Assembly: GCF_019343455.1 (NCBI RefSeq)
Contig: NZ_CP049362.1
Span: forward strand, 620,001 to 684,000
Length of the DNA stretch: 64,000 bases
Source: Alcaligenes ammonioxydans
GTDB lineage: Bacteria; Pseudomonadota; Gammaproteobacteria; Burkholderiales; Burkholderiaceae_B
Direction: 5' to 3'
Positions 41,134 to 47,948 of this stretch are shown in pieces. The notes below the pieces were generated by a model. The model saw only the letters and a program-made list of their open reading frames with translations, did no database searches and had not been told where the DNA came from. Each line of letters begins with the position of its first letter. The first letter of the stretch is position 1. The translations under genes and the position numbers were made by a program.

Positions 41134-42153
41134 ATGATTACAAAAAGACAGGCCCAAACGCTTTCTTGCGTCATCCCTGGTTTGAATGAAGCAGAAAACC
41201 TGCCCGCTTTGCTGCCGGTTCTGGTGGCGAAGTTGCGCGAACTGGTCCCGGATTTTGAAATCATTTTCGTCGATGATGGCAGCACGGACGCAACCCCGTT
41301 GGTGGTTGAGCAGTTGCGGCAAACCTATCCTCAACTGGTGTATCTGCAGTTATCCCGCAACTTTGGCAAAGAAGCGGCGTTGACGGCAGGTCTGGAGGCC
41401 AGTCGCGGGCAGGTCGTGGTGTGTATGGATGCGGATTTGCAGCATCCCCCCGCCTTGATTGAAGCCATGTTGGAGCGTTGGTCGACGGGTCTGGAAATGG
41501 TCTATGCCGTGCGCGAAACCCGCGATGATGAGACCTGGATGAAGCGGGCTGGCACCAGCTTGTTCTACAAGCTCATGCGTACGTCCAATGGCTTGCGGGT
41601 GCCACGCGACGCGGGGGATTTTCGCCTCATGGATCGTTGTGTGGTCGATGCCTTGTTGGCCTTGCCCGAGCGCAGCCGTTTCATGAAAGGCTTGTTTGCC
41701 TGGGTGGGCTTTCCTTCCGAACCTATTTATTACTCGCCTGCGGAGCGTCTGCATGGTGTTAGCCGCTTTCGTCCTGCAAAGTTGTTGCGCTTTGCCGTGG
41801 ACGGTCTGACGGCCTTCACCACCTGGCCGCTGCGCTTGCTAAGTTTGCTAGGTGCGATACTGGCCATGCTGTCATTCAGTTATGGCTTGTTCATTATCTT
41901 TAAGCATTTGCTCTATGGCGATGCGGTGCGGGGCTGGGCCAGCTTGATTACGGTGGTGCTGTTTTTTGCCGGCGTGAACATGCTGTCGCTGGGTGTGGTG
42001 GGCGAATATGTCGCCAGCATCTTTGCCGAGGTCAAAAACCGGCCCTTATATCTGGTTCATCGCCGTCGGGGGCAGGGCTTGTCCTCCGTTCCCGTGCCGT
42101 CGCAAAGCCAGGAGCCGAACGCCTCCCAGCGTCAGGCTCCATCAGGGGATTGA
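41134..42153 (+). CDS. GT2 undecaprenyl-phosphate sugar transferase (ArnC/LgmA-like)
   Basis: A 339-residue family-2 glycosyltransferase: nucleotide-sugar fold (SCVIPGLNEAENLPALLPVL, VDDGSTDAT), DxD-type MDADLQHPP, and two C-terminal membrane segments. This is the ArnC/DPM1 build, which transfers a sugar from UDP to undecaprenyl phosphate. The tail after about residue 310 is Ser/Gln-rich. ATG 41134 sits behind AGGA. Neighbours (ArnT-like, GtrA, YdjC deacetylase) point to lipid A amino-sugar modification, with GlcNAc or GalNAc as the likely sugar. Confidence 0.85.
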   Translation: MITKRQAQTLSCVIPGLNEAENLPALLPVLVAKLRELVPDFEIIFVDDGSTDATPLVVEQLRQTYPQLVYLQLSRNFGKEAALTAGLEASRGQVVVCMDADLQHPPALIEAMLERWSTGLEMVYAVRETRDDETWMKRAGTSLFYKLMRTSNGLRVPRDAGDFRLMDRCVVDALLALPERSRFMKGLFAWVGFPSEPIYYSPAERLHGVSRFRPAKLLRFAVDGLTAFTTWPLRLLSLLGAILAMLSFSYGLFIIFKHLLYGDAVRGWASLITVVLFFAGVNMLSLGVVGEYVASIFAEVKNRPLYLVHRRRGQGLSSVPVPSQSQEPNASQRQAPSGD

Positions 42154-42277
42154 AGGTGATTTTTGCCGTTTAATGGGCAAAATGCCGTCAAATGTAATTG
42201 AACGCTACAACGATATTCTGATTCATGTCGACAGCCACGACAGTGGCTGCCTCACTCTCTTGGTTTGACCGTGAACG

Positions 42278-43948
42278 ATGAGTATCGATAATTCATTTTC
42301 CCCTTCTGGCGCAACGGTCCCACATGGGCAGTCTGATGGGATGGCCTGCTGGCTGCGCCGTGGCGTAGAGCGCCTGGGTACGCTGCCCAGCGCCTGGGTG
42401 GGACTGCTCGCACTGCTGTGGTTCGCTCTGACGCTGGGAGTCTACCCCTTGCTGATTCCGGACGAAGGACGCTATGTGGGTGTTGCCCTGTCCATGCTGG
42501 AGTCCGGTGACTATCTGGTGCCGCGTCTGGATGGTTTGCCTTTTTTTCATAAGCCACCGCTGCATTACTGGCTCACCGCCTTGAGTCTGAAAGTGCTGGG
42601 CGTCAATTTTGTCGGCGCCCGTCTGGTCCCGGCCCTGATGGCCGCGCTGCTGATTGCCGGAATGCATGCCTTTTTGAAGCGTCATGCCAGTCGGCAACAT
42701 GCCGCCTGGACGGCTTTGATCCTGACCAGCAGTCCTTTGCTGTTCGGCGCCTCCCACTACGCCAATCTGGATATGACAGTGGCGGCCTTGATCAGCAGCT
42801 GTGTGCTGCTTGGTGCACATGCCGCCTTGCAAATGGAGCAGGGACGCGCCTATCGGCTGGCATTGATGGGGCTGTATGTCATGGCGGGTCTGGCCTTTCT
42901 GGCCAAAGGCCTGATCGGGATTCTGATTCCCGGTGGCGTGCTGGTGTTCTGGTTGCTGGGGCGTGGTCAGTGGCGCGTCTTGCTGCGGCTGTTTTCCTGG
43001 ACCGGCCTGGGCCTGCTGGCATTGGTGGCCACGCCCTGGATGTGGGTCATGCAAGCCCGCTATCCGGGATTTTTCGACTATTACATCGTCTACCAGCATT
43101 TCCAGCGCTTTCTGGAAACGGGTTTTAACAATCCGCAACCCTTCTGGTTCTACTTCGCCTTGATGCCGGTGGCCACCTTAGGGTGGACGCCCTTTTTGTT
43201 CCGGCGGGGCCGAGGCGCCGACCACACGCCGGATGGCTTGGGGGCGGTACGGGGGCTGATGTTGTCGGCTTTGCTGACGGTCCTGATTTTTTTCTCCATA
43301 CCCACGTCCAAGCTGCTGGGCTATGTGCTGCCCGCCATGGGGCCCTGGGCTTTTTTTCTGGCCGATGGTCTGATCCGCCAAAGCCAGCGGGAGGGGGAAG
43401 CGAAAGTAGCGCGTTTTGCTGTCGGGAGTGTGGCGGTTTGCCTCACGGTCTGTCTGGTCGCGGTATTGACCATGGTGCTACGTCCACAGGTCAATAGTCA
43501 GGCCTTGGGCCGCGTTCTTGCCGCCCAGTACCACAAGGGAGATCGTATCGTTTATCTCAATGACTACCGCTACGATCTGGGGTTTTATGTACCGGGCATG
43601 TCGAACGTCAGTGTGATGGGCCGTTGGGATGATCCGGAGATCATGCATACGGATAGCTGGCGTAAGGAGCTAGTGGAAGCGGCACGTTTCGAGCCTCATC
43701 GCGGGGCGCAGATATTGATAGACCGGCCAACCCTGCGCCAGCAGTTGTGCCGGGACCGGGCAGCCGTAGTGTGGCTGATCGGTGCGCCTGACGCGGTGCG
43801 CCAAAGCCAGGTGCTCAACCATGCCCAGCGCCTGTATGATGACCAGCGCATCGCCTTGTGGCGCTTTGATAGCGATGAGTACGAGCTTATGTGCGGCGAA
43901 ACGCCCACAGTCGCCCAGCCAGAAACGTCAGCACCGCCAGGCCAATAA
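42278..43948 (+). CDS. ArnT-like lipid A glycosyltransferase
   Basis: A 556-residue polytopic protein of the PMT/ArnT superfamily. The periplasmic catalytic motif is visible as LLIPDEGRYVGVALSMLES with DGLPFFHKPPLHYWL after it, followed by about a dozen membrane segments and a C-terminal soluble part. It would move the sugar from undecaprenyl phosphate to lipid A phosphate. It is the best candidate for the LgmB/FlmK role. Its 3' end overlaps the convergent gtrA-like gene by 62 bp. Confidence 0.85.
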   Translation: MSIDNSFSPSGATVPHGQSDGMACWLRRGVERLGTLPSAWVGLLALLWFALTLGVYPLLIPDEGRYVGVALSMLESGDYLVPRLDGLPFFHKPPLHYWLTALSLKVLGVNFVGARLVPALMAALLIAGMHAFLKRHASRQHAAWTALILTSSPLLFGASHYANLDMTVAALISSCVLLGAHAALQMEQGRAYRLALMGLYVMAGLAFLAKGLIGILIPGGVLVFWLLGRGQWRVLLRLFSWTGLGLLALVATPWMWVMQARYPGFFDYYIVYQHFQRFLETGFNNPQPFWFYFALMPVATLGWTPFLFRRGRGADHTPDGLGAVRGLMLSALLTVLIFFSIPTSKLLGYVLPAMGPWAFFLADGLIRQSQREGEAKVARFAVGSVAVCLTVCLVAVLTMVLRPQVNSQALGRVLAAQYHKGDRIVYLNDYRYDLGFYVPGMSNVSVMGRWDDPEIMHTDSWRKELVEAARFEPHRGAQILIDRPTLRQQLCRDRAAVVWLIGAPDAVRQSQVLNHAQRLYDDQRIALWRFDSDEYELMCGETPTVAQPETSAPPGQ

Positions 43949-44264
43949 GAATCAAGCCCAGCAGCAGGTCGTAACGCAGGCCGGAGTGATTCAGCAAGAA
44001 AGCGTAGCTGGCTTCGTTCACGGCGAAGCCAGCAGCCGACACCAGAAAAAAACGGGATAGCGCGGGCAGGAAACGGGCATTCTGGGACCGGAAGGTCAGC
44101 CAGTAATGGCCACCAAATGACACCAGAAAGGCAGTCAGCCAGCCAAAAAGATTGGCCAGCAAGGGCGACAGGCTCAGCGTTTGCACCAGGGCGATTACAA
44201 TCCCCCAGTGCGTGAAGGCGGCCAGGGTGCCGACCAGAATGAACAGAATGATTTGACGAGACAT
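43887..44264 (-). CDS. GtrA-like small membrane protein, flippase candidate
   Basis: A 125-residue protein with four membrane segments in the GtrA pattern (FILVGTLAAFTHWGIVIAL, LFGWLTAFLVSFGGHYWLTF). GtrA-type proteins are thought to flip undecaprenyl-phosphate-linked sugars. ATG 44264 is chosen; the longer open frame crosses the start of the divergent deacetylase gene. It is on the strand opposite to its functional neighbours and its end overlaps the ArnT-like gene. Confidence 0.85.
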   Translation of the reverse strand: MSRQIILFILVGTLAAFTHWGIVIALVQTLSLSPLLANLFGWLTAFLVSFGGHYWLTFRSQNARFLPALSRFFLVSAAGFAVNEASYAFLLNHSGLRYDLLLGLILIGLAVLTFLAGRLWAFRRT

Positions 44265-44285
44265 AAAGCGAAAGCGGAGCGAGCG

Positions 44286-45089
44286 GTGGCCAAAGACAGG
44301 CAGATCAGTATATGCGCGGATGATTTCGGCATGGCCCAGGCTGTAGACGAGGCCATCTTGAGCTTGGCCCAGGCCCGGCGCCTGACAGGAACCTCCTGCC
44401 TGGTCGATGGGAACAGCTTTATACAAAATGCTCCAGCGCTGCGTCAGAGTACCTTGCAAAAAGGCTTGCATCTGAATTTTACCGAGTTTGCCGGACAAGC
44501 GGGTGTTTATGCGATGCCGCTCAAGCAGGTCATTATTCGCAGCCTGCTGAATCGTCTGGACAGCCAGAAGATCAAGGACAGCGTGGCCCGCCAGCTGGAT
44601 AAGTTTGAGCAGGTGATGGGACAGGGGCCTGACTACATTGATGGGCACCAACATGTGCATCAGCTACCCATGATTCGTGAGGCCTTGTTGGCCGAAGTGG
44701 AGCGTCGCTATGCCGCCCGCTTGCCCTGGCTGCGCTATACCGGCGCTGATCGACTGGCAAGCGGCTTTGCGTTCAAGGACCGATTCAAGGCACGGATTAT
44801 TGCGGCCCTCGGTTCCAGCCAGTTGTCACGCTTGGCCCGGGCCCGGGGGATCACCTTGAATACCGGCTTTACCGGTGTGTACGATTTCCAGGGAGGCAGG
44901 CAGCGCTACGGTGAACTGGTCAGGGCCTGGCTGGCTGTCATGCAGCATGGAGACAGCATGATGTGCCACCCCGCGCTACGCAGCGTGCCTGATGACCCGG
45001 TGGGCGCACAGCGGCTGGCGGAGTATGAGGTGCTCGCCAGCCCGCAGCTGCAACAATGGCTGGATCAGTACAGTCTGAGAATCGCCTGA
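44286..45089 (+). CDS. YdjC/ChbG-family polysaccharide deacetylase (NaxD-like)
   Basis: A 267-residue metal-dependent deacetylase: ADDFGM at about residues 10-15 (Asp ligands) and HQHVHQ near 119-124, typical of the YdjC fold. NaxD, a family member, deacetylates GalNAc on undecaprenyl phosphate so that the amino sugar can be placed on lipid A. GTG 44286 is chosen with GGAG upstream; no ATG fits. It starts 21 bp from the divergent gtrA-like start. Confidence 0.82.
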   Translation: MAKDRQISICADDFGMAQAVDEAILSLAQARRLTGTSCLVDGNSFIQNAPALRQSTLQKGLHLNFTEFAGQAGVYAMPLKQVIIRSLLNRLDSQKIKDSVARQLDKFEQVMGQGPDYIDGHQHVHQLPMIREALLAEVERRYAARLPWLRYTGADRLASGFAFKDRFKARIIAALGSSQLSRLARARGITLNTGFTGVYDFQGGRQRYGELVRAWLAVMQHGDSMMCHPALRSVPDDPVGAQRLAEYEVLASPQLQQWLDQYSLRIA

Positions 45090-45098
45090 ACCGGGTTG

Positions 45099-45695
45099 CT
45101 AGACTTGGGTGGCAGGCAGGCTGTGGCTGCCTTCTCCCAGGCTGCGCTGCATGATGACCACATCAATCCATTGCTGGAATTTATAGCCCACCGCCGGTTG
45201 GGTGCCGACATGGGCAAAGCCCAGTGAACGGTGCAATGCGATGGAGCCCCGACTGTCATGGCCGGCGATAATAGCCACCATTTGTCGCCAGGGACCTTTT
45301 TCGCACTCCATCACCACTTGTTCCAATAGCGCCTTGCCCAGGCCTTTGCCAATCTGCCCCTGAGCCAGATAGATGGCGTTCTCTACCGTGAAGCGGTACG
45401 CAGGGCGGGATCGGTAGCTGGTGGCATAGGCATAACCGACGATTTGCCCATCCAGTTGTGCGACCAGCCAGGGTAGGCCCAGCTCCTGCACCTGGGCAAA
45501 ACGGCGACGCATTTCCTGTTCGTCAGGCGGGCTTTGTTCGAAGGTCGCCGTACTGTGCAGCACATGATAGGCATAGATGGCTTGCACCGCCGCCATGTCT
45601 TCCAGACTGGCGGGGCGGATCAGCAAGGTGCTGGCCTGGCTGCCTTTAGGCAGGGACGAGGCGAAAGGGGCTTGCGTACTCTCGGGGGGGAACAT
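45099..45695 (-). CDS. GNAT N-acetyltransferase (phosphinothricin acetyltransferase-like)
   Basis: A 198-residue acetyltransferase. From residue 24 it follows the Pat/Bar-like pattern: IRPASLEDMAAVQAIYAYHV, STATFEQSPP, a coenzyme A loop QIGKGLGKALLEQV and LHRSLGFAHVGTQPAVGYKF. The substrate may be a methionine-sulfoximine-like amino acid analogue, as for housekeeping members. A 23-residue N-terminal extension is unusual; ATG 45695 has AAGGAA about 9 bases upstream. Confidence 0.88.
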   Translation of the reverse strand: MFPPESTQAPFASSLPKGSQASTLLIRPASLEDMAAVQAIYAYHVLHSTATFEQSPPDEQEMRRRFAQVQELGLPWLVAQLDGQIVGYAYATSYRSRPAYRFTVENAIYLAQGQIGKGLGKALLEQVVMECEKGPWRQMVAIIAGHDSRGSIALHRSLGFAHVGTQPAVGYKFQQWIDVVIMQRSLGEGSHSLPATQV

Positions 45696-45745
45696 ACTAT
45701 TTTTCCTTTGAACTGATTTAGTTTATCCCGACTTCAGGAGTGTCT

Positions 45746-46087
45746 ATGTCCTTTCCACACCAGTTTTTGACCGAGCAATTGGCCGTCGCCCCTCAGTTGT
45801 CGGGAGAGGACATGCAAGCGGTAGCCGATGCGGGCTTCAAAAGCGTTATTATCAACCGGCCTGACCTGGAGGGCGGCCCCGATCAGCCTTTGTCAGCTGA
45901 TGTGATGAAGGCCGCTCAGGCAGCAGGCTTGCAGGTAGAGTATCAGCCGGTGGTCGGTAGTGCCATTACCCCTGCTGATGTTGCCCGTTTTGGCCAATTA
46001 TTGGAAGCCTTGCCAGCCCCGACCCTGGCCTATTGCCGCACCGGCACACGTTGTGCCGTATTGTTTCGCGCATTGAACGAAACCTGA
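45746..46087 (+). CDS. DUF442/TIGR01244 phosphatase- or rhodanese-like protein
   Basis: A 113-residue protein of the beta-lactamase-hydrolase-like-fold family. The CX5R loop reads CRTGTR near the C-terminus and the N-terminal QFLTEQLAVAPQLSGEDM is typical. Such domains accompany sulfide oxidation genes or stand alone. CAGGAG lies before ATG 45746. Catalysis on phosphate or sulfur cannot be decided here. Confidence 0.8.
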   Translation: MSFPHQFLTEQLAVAPQLSGEDMQAVADAGFKSVIINRPDLEGGPDQPLSADVMKAAQAAGLQVEYQPVVGSAITPADVARFGQLLEALPAPTLAYCRTGTRCAVLFRALNET

Positions 46088-46174
46088 CCTGGCTCAAGGT
46101 TCAGGTGTTTATCCGCTTGTCCTGCGTCTGTAAGCAGCGCTAAGCTATCTGTCTCCATTCAAAGGGGTTATGCC

Positions 46175-46636
46175 ATGTTCAAGAAAATTCTGATTCCAAC
46201 TGACGGTTCCGAGCTCTCCTCTCAGGCAGCCAACAAGGGCGTGACCTTTGCCCGCCAAATGGGAGCCGAAATTCTGGCTTTGCACGTGACGCAGCCGTTT
46301 GCCGCCACGGTGGGTTTTGATGGTATGGCCGCGGCTTACGCCATCACCGACGAGGACTACGACAAAACCGCCAAAGAACAGTCACAAAAATACCTGCAGC
46401 AGATTTTGGATCGTGCCGAAACCGCGGGTGTAAAGGCGACCGGTAAATCCGTGTCCAACTTTAACGTGGCCGACGGTATTGTGCAGGTCGCCGAGCAGGA
46501 AGGGTGTGATCTGATTTTTATCGGCAGCCACGGCCGCAGTGGTCTGTCCCGCCTGTTGCTGGGCAGTGTCACCATCAAGGTGTTGAACATGGCCAAAAAC
46601 ACCGTACTGGTGTATCGCGTCAAAGAACACGACTGA
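46175..46636 (+). CDS. Universal stress protein UspA family
   Basis: A 153-residue UspA-fold protein: KKILIPTDGSELS at the start and the ATP-binding motif GSHGRSGLSRLLLGSVT near the end (G2xG9xGS/T type). It likely binds ATP and is induced in stress or stationary phase. It forms its own unit, closed by a terminator. Confidence 0.9.
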   Translation: MFKKILIPTDGSELSSQAANKGVTFARQMGAEILALHVTQPFAATVGFDGMAAAYAITDEDYDKTAKEQSQKYLQQILDRAETAGVKATGKSVSNFNVADGIVQVAEQEGCDLIFIGSHGRSGLSRLLLGSVTIKVLNMAKNTVLVYRVKEHD

Positions 46637-46652
46637 TCGTTTTCAGGTCCCT

Positions 46653-46680
46653 AAAAAAACCCGCCCAGGCGGGTTTTTTT
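46653..46680. terminator. Bidirectional terminator after usp
   Basis: A-run, CCCGCC, CA loop, GGCGGG and T-run: a classic symmetric terminator 16 bp after the stop. Confidence 0.95.
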
Positions 46681-46741
46681 TATCTTCACAGCCTGCCGTG
46701 GCCAGGTCTGATCCGCGCGTTTACTGAAGAGGTATGGCATC

Positions 46742-46765
46742 AAAAAAGCCAGCCTGGGGGCTGGC
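46742..46765 (-). terminator. Terminator of the fds operon
   Basis: On the minus strand GCCAGCC, a CCCA loop, GGCTGGC and six T residues, 38 bp past the fdsD stop. Confidence 0.92.
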
Positions 46766-46802
46766 TGTAGGCACAGTGGCCGCAGGTTTGCGCAGAGCCG
46801 GT

Positions 46803-47054
46803 TTATTGCTGGCGCGGCTCTAGCTGCTGCCTGTGCGTGAGGACAGCTTGCAGCACGATGGCGGTCAGCTCGCCATCTTCACTTTTGCCATTCGGGTGCT
46901 GCTCTACAAAATCCAGCAGGGAGCGACGCATGCGCGGGTCCCAGAATTTCTGTATATGGTCGGCAATTTCGCGTAGACCCTGCTCCCGATTGCTCAGGGT
47001 TTCAAAGAACTGGCCGATCTGGTTGGCCATGGGAATCAAAGGGACAATATTCAT
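46803..47054 (-). CDS. fdsD: Formate dehydrogenase delta subunit FdsD
   Basis: A small 83-residue subunit with the family pattern MANQIGQFFETLSNREQGL and KFWDPRMRRSLLDF. In known fds systems it is needed for an active enzyme. Last gene of the operon; overlaps fdhD by four bases. Confidence 0.9.
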   Translation of the reverse strand: MNIVPLIPMANQIGQFFETLSNREQGLREIADHIQKFWDPRMRRSLLDFVEQHPNGKSEDGELTAIVLQAVLTHRQQLEPRQQ

Positions 47055-47917
47055 GGTGAGGTGGCCGAGGCAGACTCGGCAGAATTCAGGTAGTGGGGAT
47101 GGCTGTACAGCGTGAAGCTGCGGTCACGGGCAAAGGCGGCCAGCATGACGCCCAGTTCATCGGCAATCTGTACAGCATAGGTGGTGGGGGCGGAAACGGC
47201 CACCACGAAACTGATGCCCATGGCAGCGGCTTTCTGGACCATCTCGAAGCTGGCACGGCTGGAGATCAGCACCATGCCAGAGCGGGGATCAATATCGTTG
47301 CGCAGCAGGTGTCCCAGCAGCTTGTCCAGCGAGTTGTGACGGCCAACATCTTCGCGAACGGCCAGGATATCGCCTTGCAGATTGCACCAGGCAGCGGCGT
47401 GAGTGGCCCCGGTCAGGCCATGCAAGGGCTGGCTGGAGCGCAAGGCATCCAGAGCCCGGAAGATGGCGTTGGCATCGGGCCGGTGATGGGGAGCTTGCAG
47501 ACGGGGCAGCGCCCGGCGTACCTCGTCCAGGCTTTCCAGGCCGCACAGACCACAGCCTGTACGGCCTGCCAGCTGACGGCGGCGTGCCTTTAACTGATGC
47601 TGACACGCACTGGCAATCTCGATCTGCAACAAGCTGCCACGTTCGCCTTCCAGCACATCCACGCTGCGTATATCGTCTGCATCGCGGATGATGCCCTCGG
47701 TCATGGAAAATCCGTAGGCCAGATCTTCCAGATCGCTGGGACTGCATAGCAAGGCACTATGGCTGATGCCATTGAATTCAAGGGCAACGGCTTGTTCGCG
47801 GGCCAGCATGTCCTGGTCCTCCTGGGGCAGGTTTCCGGTGTTGGCTTGCGCCGGGGTACGCGCCTGCCGCCATACGGTGGCAGGGGCACTGGCATCACGA
47901 AAATCTGCCTGGCTCAC
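47051..47917 (-). CDS. fdhD: Formate dehydrogenase sulfurtransferase FdhD/FdsC
   Basis: Inserts sulfur into the molybdenum cofactor before it enters FdsA. The catalytic loop GRTGCGLCG near residue 118 has the CxxC pair; the 288-residue length is normal. It follows fdsA by 31 bp. Confidence 0.92.
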   Translation of the reverse strand: MSQADFRDASAPATVWRQARTPAQANTGNLPQEDQDMLAREQAVALEFNGISHSALLCSPSDLEDLAYGFSMTEGIIRDADDIRSVDVLEGERGSLLQIEIASACQHQLKARRRQLAGRTGCGLCGLESLDEVRRALPRLQAPHHRPDANAIFRALDALRSSQPLHGLTGATHAAAWCNLQGDILAVREDVGRHNSLDKLLGHLLRNDIDPRSGMVLISSRASFEMVQKAAAMGISFVVAVSAPTTYAVQIADELGVMLAAFARDRSFTLYSHPHYLNSAESASATSP

Positions 47918-47948
47918 GTGGCAACTCCTTAAGGTCGGTTAGTACGCA

